The notes beneath the pieces were generated by a model, which searched no databases, was not told where the DNA came from, and was given only the letters and a program-made list of their open reading frames with translations. Of a DNA stretch of 64,000 nt, positions 1 to 11,173 are shown in pieces (position 1 is the stretch's first letter; every line of letters begins with the position of its first letter). The position numbers and the translations under genes were made by a program. Location: positions 1 to 64,000 of the forward strand of contig NZ_QGGG01000012.1 of assembly GCF_003148475.1 (NCBI RefSeq), read 5' to 3'. The DNA is from Pseudaminobacter salicylatoxidans. Lineage in GTDB: Bacteria; Pseudomonadota; Alphaproteobacteria; Rhizobiales; Rhizobiaceae.

Positions 1-158
1 ACCGGCGGGCCGAAGGTGATGTTGGGGACGAAATGGCCGTCCATGACGTCGAGATGGATCCAGTCGGCGCCGCTGGCTGCCACCGCCTCGACCTCATCGC
101 CGAGGCGGGAGAAATCGGCCGACAGGACCGAAGGGGCAATCAGGGTCTTTGCGGTCAT
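1..158 (-). CDS. cbbE: Ribulose-phosphate 3-epimerase, N-terminal part (cut by window edge)
   Basis: This gene is read on the minus strand from ATG at 158-156 and runs out of the window, so only about 52 residues are visible. They start [20 protein letters not shown] and contain the substrate and metal-binding [19 protein letters not shown] segment typical of ribulose-phosphate 3-epimerase. The enzyme interconverts ribulose-5-phosphate and xylulose-5-phosphate in the regenerative part of the Calvin cycle. The start overlaps the cbbX stop by four bases (ATGA), so it is the last visible gene of the cbb operon. The family call is strong; a second, housekeeping rpe elsewhere in the genome cannot be excluded. 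Confidence 0.9.
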   Translation of the reverse strand, partial: MTAKTLIAPSVLSADFSRLGDEVEAVAASGADWIHLDVMDGHFVPNITFGPP

Positions 159-1096
159 GGGCGGGTTGCCTCGCTTCTGGTCTTGATGCCGAACACCCGG
201 CTGGCTGTAATGTCTTCGGCCGAGATAGTCGAGAGCGCCGCTGCGTCAAGCGGGCCTTTGGAGGTTTCGAACAGGCGGTTGGCCTGCCGCAGCCGCGCCC
301 GGTCGAGGGCGTTGCGGATCGAGCGCGCATTGGCGAAATGCGGCTGATCGCGGCGTCGCGCGATATAGTTGGTCAGCGCGGAGACGGCCGCCTGGTCGAG
401 ATGGTAGTTCTGGTGGTCGAGCATTTTCTTCGCGATCTCCAGAAGCTCCCCGTCCGTATAGTCCGGAAAATCGATGTGGTGGGCGATGCGTGAGCGGAAT
501 CCGGGATTGCTCTCGAAAAAGCGGTCCATGCGCTGGGCGTAGCCGGCAAGGATGACGACAAGATCGTCGCGCTGGTTTTCCATGACCTGAAGCAGGATTT
601 CAATTGCCTCCTGACCGTAGTCGCGTTCGTTCTCAGGGCGGTAGAGATAGTAGGCCTCGTCGATGAACAGGACGCCGCCCATCGCCTTTTTCAGGATTTC
701 CTTCGTCTTCGGCGCAGTATGGCCGATATATTGGCCAACGAGATCATCACGTGTCACCGAGACGAGATGTCCCTTACGGATGTAGCCGAGGCGATGCAGC
801 AGGTCGGCCATGCGCAGCGCCACCGTCGTCTTGCCGGTTCCGGGATTGCCGGTGAAGCTCATATGCAGCGTCGGCGTTTCGTGGGCCAGTCCCATGCGCT
901 TGCGCGCCCGCTCCACCAGAAGCAGCGCAGCGGTTTCGCGGATGCGCTTCTTGACCGGGGCGAGGCCGATCAGGTCGCGGTCGAGTTCGGCCAGAACTTC
1001 CTTGACGCCCGAGCTCTCGAACTCTTCGCGCAGGTCGATCGCCGAGGGGATTTCCGGGGCAGGGGTTTCGGGTTCGGCTGTTGCGGTTGCGGACAT
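155..1096 (-). CDS. cbbX: CbbX, red-type RuBisCO activase (AAA+ ATPase)
   Basis: The 313-residue product is a hexameric AAA+ chaperone that remodels inhibited red-type RuBisCO by pulling on the extended C-terminus of CbbL. Visible landmarks are Walker A GNPGTGKT at about residues 83-90, Walker B GVLFIDEA at about 141-148, and the pore-loop segment GQYIGHTA at about 121-128. The start is MSATATAEP at 1096; the reading frame is open further upstream, but that part has no resemblance to the family. It lies downstream of cbbL and cbbS and its stop overlaps the start of cbbE. Presence of cbbX agrees with a form IC (red-type) RuBisCO. Confidence 0.95.
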   Translation of the reverse strand: MSATATAEPETPAPEIPSAIDLREEFESSGVKEVLAELDRDLIGLAPVKKRIRETAALLLVERARKRMGLAHETPTLHMSFTGNPGTGKTTVALRMADLLHRLGYIRKGHLVSVTRDDLVGQYIGHTAPKTKEILKKAMGGVLFIDEAYYLYRPENERDYGQEAIEILLQVMENQRDDLVVILAGYAQRMDRFFESNPGFRSRIAHHIDFPDYTDGELLEIAKKMLDHQNYHLDQAAVSALTNYIARRRDQPHFANARSIRNALDRARLRQANRLFETSKGPLDAAALSTISAEDITASRVFGIKTRSEATRP

Positions 1097-1164
1097 GATG
1101 CATACTCTGCTGTTCGGGCCAGGTTGGATCGAAGCATCCCCGCTCCGGTTTGCCGCGCAAACCA

Positions 1165-1189
1165 CCTCTCCCCCTGTCCGGGGGAGAGG
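1165..1189. repeat. Perfect GC-rich hairpin between cbbS and cbbX
   Basis: CCTCTCCCCC at 1165-1174 pairs with GGGGGAGAGG at 1180-1189 around a five-base loop. It lies in the 137-bp gap between the cbbS stop and the cbbX start, so it would form in the cbb transcript. It could attenuate or stabilise the message and set lower CbbX than CbbLS levels (inference). It could also be a dispersed rhizobial palindrome, since similar CCCTCTCC/GGAGAGGG arms bound an element near 30954-31067. Confidence 0.6.
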
Positions 1190-1233
1190 GACCCCAGGGG
1201 CCGGAGTGGGGTACTTTGGCGCTCGGCCCGATT

Positions 1234-1653
1234 TCACCCGTATCTGCTGCCCGCAGGCCTGTCCGCCGCGTAGGGCTTGGTCGTGTAGCGGACCATGCGG
1301 CCGACAGCTTCCTGCCGTTCCAGCCGGAAGCCGGGTTCCTCGGCCGGGCGGTTGACGATGAAGGACAGTTTCACCGACTCCCAGCCATGGCTGGAATCGA
1401 AGGCCACGACGCGGATGTAGCGGTCGCCATAGACCTTGCGGCAATCCTGCAGCTCCAGCATCAGGGCCGCGGCATCGGGATTGTCGAACATAGGGTGGCC
1501 CCACATGTCCCAATAGGTGTTGCGGGGGTGCGGGTCGTCGGTGAACTCAAGGCTGACCGCCCAGCCATTGTCGATGCAGTACTGCACCTGCGCGCGAATC
1601 TGATCGTCGGTGAGGTCCGGCAGGAACGAGAAGGCTCCCTGGGTGATACGCAT
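1234..1653 (-). CDS. cbbS: RuBisCO small subunit, red-type form IC
   Basis: The 139-residue product opens with [19 protein letters not shown], the hallmark of small subunits, followed by the conserved [11 protein letters not shown]-type and [10 protein letters not shown] segments. The C-terminal extension past residue 110 is the feature that separates red-type (IC/ID) from green-type small subunits. Eight copies cap the CbbL octamer. It starts 22 bases after the cbbL stop and is transcribed with it. Start ATG at 1653 is the family start. Confidence 0.97.
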   Translation of the reverse strand: MRITQGAFSFLPDLTDDQIRAQVQYCIDNGWAVSLEFTDDPHPRNTYWDMWGHPMFDNPDAAALMLELQDCRKVYGDRYIRVVAFDSSHGWESVKLSFIVNRPAEEPGFRLERQEAVGRMVRYTTKPYAADRPAGSRYG

Positions 1654-1675
1654 GGTCTGGTCTCCTTATTCCGCC

Positions 1676-4254
<2,579 letters not shown>

Positions 4255-4315
4255 GGTCAGCTCTCCTTCTTGGTCGTGTTCATGTGTCGGTGTTGCCGCG
4301 CCATCTGCCTCGCCC

Positions 4316-5188
4316 TCACGACGCGCGCTTCTTGCGCTCGATAAGCTGCAGGATCAGCGGGGTCAGGATGAGCTGCATGGCGAGATCGAGCTTGTTGCCC
4401 GGCACGACGATGGAATTCGCCCGCGACATGAAGCTGTCGTTGATCATCGACAGCAGATAGGGAAAATCGATGCCGCGTGGCCGCGCAAAGCGGATGACCA
4501 GCATCGATTCGTCCGGCGTCGGTATCCAGCGGGCGATGAAGGGGTTCGACGTATCGACGATCGGCACACGCTGGAAATTGATGTCGGTCTGCGTGAATTG
4601 CGGGGTGATGTAGCGCACATAGTCGGGCATGCGCCGCAGGATCACGTCCATGACCGCTTCGGTGGAATAGCCGCGCGTGGACCGGTCGCGGTGGATCTTC
4701 TGGATCCATTCGAGATTGATGACCGGAACGACGCCGATCTTGAGATCGGCATATCGGGCGATATTGACCTCCTCTGTCGCTACGCAGCCATGCAGGCCTT
4801 CGTAGAACAGAAGGTCGCTCGGCTCGAACGCGCGCCAGTCGGTGAAAGTGCCGGGTTCCTGACCGAAGAGCTTGCCCTCGTCCTCGTCGTGGATGTAGGT
4901 CCGCGTGCGGCCTGTGCCGCGGCGGCCATATTCCTCGAAGACGGATTCGAGGATTTCCAGTTCGTTTGCCTCCACGTTGAAGTGGGTGAAGTTTGGATTG
5001 CCCTTCTTCTCTTCCTCGGCGACCTTCTGCTTCATTGCCGCGCGGTCGAAGCGGTGGAACGCGTCGCCTTCTATGAAGGCGGCCTCTATACTTTCGCGCC
5101 GAAAAATCTGCTCGAAAATCCGCTTCACGGACGTGGTTCCCGCACCTGACGAACCGGTGATCGAAATGATCGGATGCTTTGCCGACAT
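4316..5188 (-). CDS. cbbP: Phosphoribulokinase
   Basis: The 290-residue product phosphorylates ribulose-5-phosphate to the RuBisCO substrate ribulose-1,5-bisphosphate, the committed step of the Calvin cycle. The start [20 protein letters not shown] carries the P-loop GSSGAGTTS at residues 12-20. The length is that of the proteobacterial octameric (class I) enzyme, which is usually NADH-activated. It follows cbbF by only 17 bases, consistent with co-transcription under CbbR. Confidence 0.96.
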   Translation of the reverse strand: MSAKHPIISITGSSGAGTTSVKRIFEQIFRRESIEAAFIEGDAFHRFDRAAMKQKVAEEEKKGNPNFTHFNVEANELEILESVFEEYGRRGTGRTRTYIHDEDEGKLFGQEPGTFTDWRAFEPSDLLFYEGLHGCVATEEVNIARYADLKIGVVPVINLEWIQKIHRDRSTRGYSTEAVMDVILRRMPDYVRYITPQFTQTDINFQRVPIVDTSNPFIARWIPTPDESMLVIRFARPRGIDFPYLLSMINDSFMSRANSIVVPGNKLDLAMQLILTPLILQLIERKKRAS

Positions 5189-5205
5189 GAGCCGCTATCT
5201 CCCGA

Positions 5206-6252
5206 TCACGCGCGAAACAGGCCGCGATTGCCGAACAGCGGCGATCTCTCGCCGATACTGCTGGGATCGGTGTGGTAGCGGGCGATCCGCGCCACCTCGC
5301 GGGCGGAGCCGAACACCAGCGGCACGCGCTGGTGCAGGCTTTGCGGCGGTATTTCCAGGATGCGGTCAACCGTATCGGTGGCCGCACCTCCCGCCTGCTC
5401 TATGAGGTAGGCGATCGGGTTGGCTTCATAGACGAGACGCAGGCGGCCGTTTCCATAGCGGCGGCGCTGGTCGCCGGGGTAGAGGAAGACGCCGCCGCGC
5501 ATGAGGATGCGGTAGCACTCGGCCACCAGCGAGGCGATCCAGCGCATATTGAAGTCGCGCTCGCGCGGGCCTTCACTGCCCTTCATGCAATCGTCCACAT
5601 AAAGCCGCACGGCTTCATCCCAATGGCGATAATTGGCGGCGTTGATGGCGAACTCATGCGCGCGCGCCGGTATGACGCGACTTTCATAGGCTTGCACGAA
5701 GGTGCCGAGCCGGGCCGACTGTACGAAGACATGCGTGCCGCTGCCCAGCGACAGCACAAGCGCGAGTTGCGGGCCGTAGATGAAGAAGCCAGCGCCGAGC
5801 TGGTTCGTTCCCGTCTGGAAAAAAGGGGCGGCCGGATTTTGGTCCGGCGCGCCAGTTGCCGGGAGGAACGAGAAAATGGTGCCGATCGACACATTCGTGT
5901 CGATGTTGGAGGAGCCGTCGAGCGGGTCGATGGCAAGCGCGAGGCTGGCATCCTTGTCGAGCAGCACGGGCTGCTCCAGCTCTTCGGATGCATACAGCCC
6001 GACCGGGGCATGACGCACCGCGTCGAGGAAGATGTCGTCGGCGAAGACATCGAGGTCCTTCTGCACGTCGCCATCGGTGTTGGTGCCGCGTGTGCCGGCA
6101 AAGGCCTTGCCGAGCGCACCTTGGTTGATGGTGCTGCGAATCTTGTTCGCGGCCAGCGCCAGTTGATGCACCGTGGCGGCGATGTCGGCGCGGATGCCGC
6201 TTCCGCCGCGAACGTAAGAGTTCAAAACCGCATCGAGTGTCGCTGCCGTCAT
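5206..6252 (-). CDS. cbbF: Fructose-1,6-bisphosphatase (class I)
   Basis: The 348-residue product dephosphorylates fructose-1,6-bisphosphate, and in cbb operons often sedoheptulose-1,7-bisphosphate as well. The metal and substrate-binding signature DPLDGSSNID lies at residues 109-118, and the ASEELEQPV loop (about 88-96) supplies further acidic ligands. It is the first gene of the cbb operon, directly facing the divergent cbbR promoter region. Length and motifs fit class I FBPase. Confidence 0.95.
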   Translation of the reverse strand: MTAATLDAVLNSYVRGGSGIRADIAATVHQLALAANKIRSTINQGALGKAFAGTRGTNTDGDVQKDLDVFADDIFLDAVRHAPVGLYASEELEQPVLLDKDASLALAIDPLDGSSNIDTNVSIGTIFSFLPATGAPDQNPAAPFFQTGTNQLGAGFFIYGPQLALVLSLGSGTHVFVQSARLGTFVQAYESRVIPARAHEFAINAANYRHWDEAVRLYVDDCMKGSEGPRERDFNMRWIASLVAECYRILMRGGVFLYPGDQRRRYGNGRLRLVYEANPIAYLIEQAGGAATDTVDRILEIPPQSLHQRVPLVFGSAREVARIARYHTDPSSIGERSPLFGNRGLFRA

Positions 6253-6317
6253 CTGTCCTCCTCCAGCCCGGAGCGCTGTGGCCGGGCATTTGAAAAGGAG
6301 AACAAAGCCGCATGGAT

Positions 6318-6362
6318 AAGTAAATTTTAATAACTTTACTTTGCCGATAAAAACAATTTATC
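6318..6362. promoter_or_regulatory. Probable CbbR operator region between cbbF and cbbR
   Basis: The 116-bp gap between the divergent genes is sharply AT-rich compared with its surroundings. It carries two inverted repeats: AAGTAAA (6318-6324) with TTTACTT (6335-6341) around 10 bases, and GATAAA (6346-6351) with TTTATC (6357-6362) around 5 bases. LysR-type regulators bind such paired dyads between divergent promoters and respond to metabolites. The assignment to CbbR rests on position and symmetry, not on binding data. Confidence 0.7.
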
Positions 6363-6368
6363 TAAGTC

Positions 6369-7313
6369 ATGCGCAATCTGACATTCCGACAGTTCCGGAC
6401 CATTCAAGCCATCCTCGCACATGGTAAAATTGTCAATGCAGCCAAGGTGTTAGGCCTTTCTGCGCCGGCGGTGACGATCCAGCTCAGGCAGGCTGAGGAA
6501 GAACTTGGCATTGCGCTGTTCGACCGCACGGCGGAGGGGATGCGTCCGACTGCCGCAGGGCTGGCCTTTGTGGATGCGGCACAGGCGCTGGAGGAACGAT
6601 TGCGCTTGCTGGAGGACCAGATCGACGCCATCAAGGGTGTGCGTGCCGGCAGCCTGACGCTCGGCGTGGTCTCCACGGCCAAATATTTCGCGCCGCAGCT
6701 CATGGCGGCTTTCATGAAGGAATATCCCGATATCGAGATGCGCCTGAAGATCGGCAACCGGGCGGAGACCATCGCCAATCTCAGGAGCCACGAGGTCGAC
6801 ATCGCCATGATGGGCAGGCCTGCGCGCGACGTGCCGGTGCGGGCGTCTGCCTTCGGCGATCATCCGCTGGTCATCATCGCTTCGCCGGATCACCCGCTGG
6901 CCAAAGCGCGCGACATCTCCAAGGAGCGCATCGCGCGCGAGAATTTCCTGGTGCGGGAGCCGGGTTCGGGCACGCGCATCTCGCTGGAGATTTTCCTGAG
7001 CGAAATTCCCGGCCGGCTCGACGATCTGGGGATCGAAATGGATTCCAACGAAACCATCAAGCAGGCCGTCATGGCGGGGCTGGGCATCGCCTTCATCTCG
7101 GCTCACACCGTGGCGTTCGAGGTGGAGACCCGTCGCCTCGTCATCCTCGATGTGGTGGGCATGCCGATCCGGCGACAGTGGTTCGCGGTCATGCGCGCCG
7201 ACCGGGCGATTTCGCCGGCCATGGCGACGTTCCACGATTTCCTGATGCGCAAGGGCGCGATGTACCTGCCGCTGTTCGGCACGCTCTACCCGGCAGCCGA
7301 AGCTTCCGTGTGA
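6369..7313 (+). CDS. cbbR: LysR-type regulator of the cbb operon
   Basis: The 314-residue product has an N-terminal winged helix-turn-helix (residues 1-60, with NAAKVLGLSAPAVTIQLRQAE as the recognition region) and a C-terminal periplasmic-binding-like effector domain. It is divergent from cbbF, the usual place of CbbR, which activates Calvin-cycle genes in response to redox or phosphorylated metabolites and represses its own gene. ATG at 6369 is the family start and lies just after the second inverted repeat at 6346-6362, which fits autorepression. Confidence 0.92.
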   Translation: MRNLTFRQFRTIQAILAHGKIVNAAKVLGLSAPAVTIQLRQAEEELGIALFDRTAEGMRPTAAGLAFVDAAQALEERLRLLEDQIDAIKGVRAGSLTLGVVSTAKYFAPQLMAAFMKEYPDIEMRLKIGNRAETIANLRSHEVDIAMMGRPARDVPVRASAFGDHPLVIIASPDHPLAKARDISKERIARENFLVREPGSGTRISLEIFLSEIPGRLDDLGIEMDSNETIKQAVMAGLGIAFISAHTVAFEVETRRLVILDVVGMPIRRQWFAVMRADRAISPAMATFHDFLMRKGAMYLPLFGTLYPAAEASV

Positions 7314-7323
7314 GGCGGCCGCG

Positions 7324-7956
7324 TTATTTCTTCGCCGTCAGTGTGTCGGCGACGGCCTTGGAAAGCTGGTACAACCGCTGCTCGATGATGGTCGGTACCT
7401 CGCACACATAGGTCAGCGACTTCACACGCTCCTGGAAGATGCGAGTGCCCCAGGCAAGCTGGTCCTGCCGCTGGGAGAGCACCTTGGGATCGGCCTTCTT
7501 GCTGTCTTCCAGATCATCGACCTGGGAGGCCTCCTTGCGCAGCTGGGTAGCAAGCTCGATCTGCTTGTGGGCGTAGCGCGTGATGCCGTCCATGACATTC
7601 GAGCGCTCGGCGTTCATATGGTCGAAGAGACCTTGCTCGAGCATGGCCATTTTGGGCAGGAGCTGGTCGCCCGGCAGGCTCGCGGCAAAATCCTTAATCT
7701 CCTGCGCCGCATCCTTGAGCGGTACGCGGCGGGCGGAGAGATCCTGCACGCGGCGGGAAATTTCGGGATCGTTCGCCCAGTCCCTGGCGGCCTCGGGAAG
7801 CTCGGGTCCGGACCATACCTGCGCCAGCGACAGTTCCGGCACCTTGCGCTGCATGCAGGGCCAGTCGGGGTTGGTGGCGTCGGCAAGCGCGGGGCTTGCA
7901 ATGCCGAGTCCGGCCAGGACGGCGGCGAAATTGCAGATCGACCTTCTCGGGTTCAT
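7324..7956 (-). CDS. Exported protein of the lut-like (PQQ-associated) ABC cluster, last gene
   Basis: The 210-residue product begins MNPRRSICNFAAVLAGLGIASPALA, a clear signal peptide. The mature part is hydrophilic and mostly helical by appearance, with two cysteines (one in WPCMQRKVPELS, one in YVCEVPTI near the C-terminus) that could form a disulphide. I do not recognise a catalytic motif. Its start overlaps the permease stop by one base (TGATG), so it is translated with it. By place in the operon it resembles LutG, an exported protein of unknown role in the Methylorubrum lanthanide-uptake cluster; that match is by context only. Confidence 0.75.
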   Translation of the reverse strand: MNPRRSICNFAAVLAGLGIASPALADATNPDWPCMQRKVPELSLAQVWSGPELPEAARDWANDPEISRRVQDLSARRVPLKDAAQEIKDFAASLPGDQLLPKMAMLEQGLFDHMNAERSNVMDGITRYAHKQIELATQLRKEASQVDDLEDSKKADPKVLSQRQDQLAWGTRIFQERVKSLTYVCEVPTIIEQRLYQLSKAVADTLTAKK

Positions 7957-8831
7957 CAGGCGTTTCCTCCCGTATCCTGTTTGCGGGTGATGAGGCCGCG
8001 CGCGGGGTCGTAGGCGATGATGGCACCGGCCAGGAACAGCACGGTGCAACCGACCACGACGGCGAGCGACAGCCAGTCGATCTGCTCATAGAGGGCAAAG
8101 CGGATCAGTTCGACGGCGTAGGTGAAGGGATTGAGCTGGCAGATCTTGTAAAGCAGGGGGCTCGACTGCTGAATGCGCCACAGAGGGTAGAGCGCGGGCG
8201 AGGCGAAATACATCGGGAAGATCACGAAATTCATGACGCCCGAGAAATTCTCGAGCTGCTTGATGACCGAGGACAGGAACATGCCCAGCGCGCACAGCAT
8301 CAGCCCTGCCAGGAAGAGGGCCGGCAGCGCAAACAGGTAGCCGCGCGCCGACATCCTGATGTCGAAGAAATAGGCCACCAGCAGGAACACATAGACCTGC
8401 GCGATCGATACGGTGACACCGGCAAAAAGCTTGGAGACGAGCAGGTACCAGCGCGGGAAGGGGCTCACCAACAACGTGCGCATATTGCCCATCTCGCGGT
8501 CATAGACCATCGACAGCGATGACTGCATGCCGGAGAATAGCAGGATCATGCCGCACAGGCCCGGCGTGATGTAGACCTCGTAGAGCACGTAGGTCTTGTA
8601 GGGCGGGATGATCGACACGCCGAGCACCTGCCGGAAGCCGGCGGCGAATATCAGCAGCCACACCAGCGGTCTCACCAGCGAGGAGATGAAGCGTTCGCGC
8701 TGGTTCACGAAACGCAGGCCCTCGCGCACCATGATGCCTTTCAGGCAGATGAGATATTGGCGCGGGCCGAAGCCTGGCGCCTGCATGGCCAGAACGTCCT
8801 TTCCGGTCGAGTGGACTGCATGTGCGCTCAT
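7956..8831 (-). CDS. ABC-2 type transporter permease, PQQ/lanthanide-associated (LutF-like)
   Basis: The 291-residue product is an integral membrane protein with about six hydrophobic segments and the LSMVYDREMGNMRTLLVSPFPR motif of ABC-2 permeases, cut here into its middle part: YDREMGNMRTLLVSP. It belongs with the permeases found beside PQQ-dependent alcohol dehydrogenases. It overlaps the ATPase gene by four bases (ATGA), so both subunits are probably made in fixed ratio. In Methylorubrum the equivalent transporter imports lanthanides to the cytoplasm; the substrate here is inferred from the cluster. Confidence 0.85.
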   Translation of the reverse strand: MSAHAVHSTGKDVLAMQAPGFGPRQYLICLKGIMVREGLRFVNQRERFISSLVRPLVWLLIFAAGFRQVLGVSIIPPYKTYVLYEVYITPGLCGMILLFSGMQSSLSMVYDREMGNMRTLLVSPFPRWYLLVSKLFAGVTVSIAQVYVFLLVAYFFDIRMSARGYLFALPALFLAGLMLCALGMFLSSVIKQLENFSGVMNFVIFPMYFASPALYPLWRIQQSSPLLYKICQLNPFTYAVELIRFALYEQIDWLSLAVVVGCTVLFLAGAIIAYDPARGLITRKQDTGGNA

Positions 8832-9613
8832 GGCTGCAGGTCCGTCATCTGGCGGGTGTCGATGCCGCTGAGGTGCGAAAACGCGTCGCGGATCGATTTG
8901 CGGCCGGTGGAACGGACCACGTCGGCCACATTGCCCGCGGCAACCACGCGTCCTTCCCGGAGCACCACGACATGGTCGCTATCCTCGACCTCGTCGATGA
9001 GATGCGTGGCCCACAGCACGCTGATGCCCTCGGTCGCCACCAGATCGCGGATGGTGGCGAGGATGCCGGCGCGCGACTGGATGTCGAGGCCGACAGTCGC
9101 CTCGTCCAGCAGCAGCAGCGACGGTTGGTGCAGGAGCGCGCGGGCGATCTCGATGCGACGCATCTGGCCGCCGGAAAGGCTGCGCGCCTTGTCACGCAGC
9201 CGGTCGCTCATGTCCACCTGCTGCAGCAGCGCGTCGATGCGCTGGCGCGCCTGTCGCGCGCCGATGCCGTGGAGCGAGGCGTGATAGGCGAGGTTCTGGT
9301 AGACGCTGAGATCGAGATCGAGCGTTCGCGCCTGGAAGACGATGCCGAGACGCCGCAAGGCCTGGCCGGCGGCGCGCGTCACGTCGTGGCCGAAAATGCG
9401 GATCGTGCCTTGCCGCGTGTTGTACAGCCGGCTGATCAGGGAGAACAAGGTGGTTTTCCCGGCCCCGTTGAGGCCGAGAAGAACCGTGAAGCTGGCCGGC
9501 GGGATGGTGAAGGACACATCCGACAGGGCGCACTTGGAGCCGTAGAAATGGCTGACCGCGGCGACCTCGAGGGCCGCCACGCCGCCATTGCCGTCAGTCT
9601 TCACATGCTGCAA
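8828..9613 (-). CDS. ABC transporter ATP-binding protein, PQQ/lanthanide-associated (LutE-like)
   Basis: The 261-residue product has Walker A GLNGAGKT (about residues 47-54), the LSGGQ signature (146-150), Walker B LLLLDE (166-171) and the switch histidine region ATHLIDEVE. It energises the permease encoded immediately downstream. Sequence style matches the ATPase family linked to PQQ-dependent catabolism. A short gap of about 60 bases separates it from the acidic exported protein upstream, still compatible with one operon. Confidence 0.88.
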   Translation of the reverse strand: MQHVKTDGNGGVAALEVAAVSHFYGSKCALSDVSFTIPPASFTVLLGLNGAGKTTLFSLISRLYNTRQGTIRIFGHDVTRAAGQALRRLGIVFQARTLDLDLSVYQNLAYHASLHGIGARQARQRIDALLQQVDMSDRLRDKARSLSGGQMRRIEIARALLHQPSLLLLDEATVGLDIQSRAGILATIRDLVATEGISVLWATHLIDEVEDSDHVVVLREGRVVAAGNVADVVRSTGRKSIRDAFSHLSGIDTRQMTDLQP

Positions 9614-9673
9614 GTCGGATCGCTCCTTTGCCCATGACGAGCATAGTGCCTGCGCAGGCCGGTCTCCATTGGC

Positions 9674-10132
9674 CTATTTGACGGTAATGGTGCCTTTCAT
9701 GCCCTTGTCGGCAAGATCGGGCACCGACCAGGTATAAGTTCCCGGCCGCACGGTGTTGAACTGCACCAGGATGGTTCCGGGGGAATCGAATTCCAGCCAG
9801 GCCGGCGCACCGTTCATGTGCACTTCCAGATCGTCGATGACGATCTGGTTGACCCAGGTGTCGCGAAACAGATCGGTCTGGAATTTGTACTCGAAGGCGG
9901 CGCCCGAGGTGATTTTCCAGCGATAGCCCTGCCCGGCGAGAAGGGTGAAGTCCTTCTGGTTGACGTCATAGGTACTTTCCGCCGAGCCCAGCTTCAGTTC
10001 CGGCACGTTCTGGCTGGAGCGCGTGTGCTGCGGCTCGTCGTCATCGTCGTCCGCATCCTGCGCCAGCACGTGCGCAGGCAGCAGCGCCGCGCCCAACAGG
10101 GTTGCGAAAGCGATTGCACGGTAGTTCCTCAT
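9674..10132 (-). CDS. Small exported protein with an acidic run, lut-like cluster
   Basis: The 152-residue product has a signal peptide ending near HVLA (residues 21-24). Directly after it comes an acidic stretch DADDDDDE at residues 26-33. The rest looks like a single beta-rich domain ending in a cupredoxin-like tail (PGTYTWSVPDLADKGMKGTITVK, in part), but it has no cysteine and no blue-copper ligand set. Such small exported proteins occur in PQQ-associated ABC clusters. A role in binding or passing on a metal such as a lanthanide is an inference from the acidic run and the context. I know no proven function. Confidence 0.75.
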   Translation of the reverse strand: MRNYRAIAFATLLGAALLPAHVLAQDADDDDDEPQHTRSSQNVPELKLGSAESTYDVNQKDFTLLAGQGYRWKITSGAAFEYKFQTDLFRDTWVNQIVIDDLEVHMNGAPAWLEFDSPGTILVQFNTVRPGTYTWSVPDLADKGMKGTITVK

Positions 10133-10165
10133 CGTCTTCTCCTCCTTGTGTTGCCTGCAAAATGC

Positions 10166-11140
10166 TTATTTCGGCGATACCACCACGCCCCAGGGCAGGG
10201 CGCCCACGGTGACGGACTCGACCGGTTCGTCGGTGGCGACGTCGATAAATGTGATGTCGTTTGAAATGCCGTTGGTGCTGATGATCGTTTTCTGGTCGGG
10301 GGTGAAGGCAAGCTGCCAGACGCGCTGGCCGACCAGCACGTATTTTTCGACCTCATAGGTTTCGGCGTTCACCACCGCGACGCGATTGGCCGGCCCGAGC
10401 GCCACATAGGCCTTCTTGCCATCGGCGGTAATGCGCACGCCTACGGGCTGTATCGCCTCCGACCGCAATCCGGGAATCTCGAAGGTGATCTTGTGCTTTA
10501 CCTCACGGGTGGCATTGTCGATGACCGAAACGGTGCCGCCGACTTCCGCGCTCACCCAGACTTCAGAGCCGTCCGGCTTGAACTCGGCGAAGCGGGGGCG
10601 CGTATCGACCAGCACATTGTCGGTTATCTCATGGGTCGCGGTGTCGATGAAATGGGCCATGCTGGTCGTTTCGGATGTGTTCACCAGCGTTTTCCCGTCG
10701 GGGCTGATCCCCATGCCCTCCGGCTCGACGCCGACCGGGATTTCGGCCGTCACCTTCTTGCTTTCGAGGTCGATGGCGGTGACGAGGTTGTCGTTCTCAT
10801 TGGCGATGTAGAGAACCTTGCCGTCCGGCGAGAGCACGAACAATTCCGGGTCGGGTCCAGAGGGGAGGGTTCCGACCACCTGGAGCGTTTCGGTGTCGAT
10901 CACCTGGACCGTGTCGTCGTCGCTTGCGCACAGATAGACGAATTTTCCGTCGGGCGAGATGGTGATGCCGCGCGGCCGCTGGCCCACATCCACCGTCTTC
11001 ACCACCTTCATCGTCGATGAATCGACGATCGTCATGGTGTTGTCCTTCTCGTTGGAAACATAGACCATATAGGCCCATGCGGGACTTGCCGTGATCCCGA
11101 GCCCCAGCGCCAGGGCCGTCAGTGTCAACTGTCTGCGCAT
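10166..11140 (-). CDS. YVTN-type beta-propeller protein, PQQ/lanthanide-associated
   Basis: The 324-residue product starts with a signal peptide (cleavage near SPAWA, residue 23) and continues as about seven repeats of roughly 42 residues. The repeats have the pattern 'ISPDGKxxY...ND...VIDxxTxxV', for example near residues 60, 105 and 150. This is the beta-propeller family that accompanies PQQ-dependent alcohol dehydrogenase transport systems; a periplasmic propeller (LutD) is part of the lut cluster in Methylorubrum. It lies 33 bases after the binding-protein gene. Ligand unknown; metal or cofactor carriage is inferred. Confidence 0.85.
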   Translation of the reverse strand: MRRQLTLTALALGLGITASPAWAYMVYVSNEKDNTMTIVDSSTMKVVKTVDVGQRPRGITISPDGKFVYLCASDDDTVQVIDTETLQVVGTLPSGPDPELFVLSPDGKVLYIANENDNLVTAIDLESKKVTAEIPVGVEPEGMGISPDGKTLVNTSETTSMAHFIDTATHEITDNVLVDTRPRFAEFKPDGSEVWVSAEVGGTVSVIDNATREVKHKITFEIPGLRSEAIQPVGVRITADGKKAYVALGPANRVAVVNAETYEVEKYVLVGQRVWQLAFTPDQKTIISTNGISNDITFIDVATDEPVESVTVGALPWGVVVSPK

Positions 11141-11173
11141 CCTGCGTTACTCCTCCCGTTTTCAGCTTCGCCT

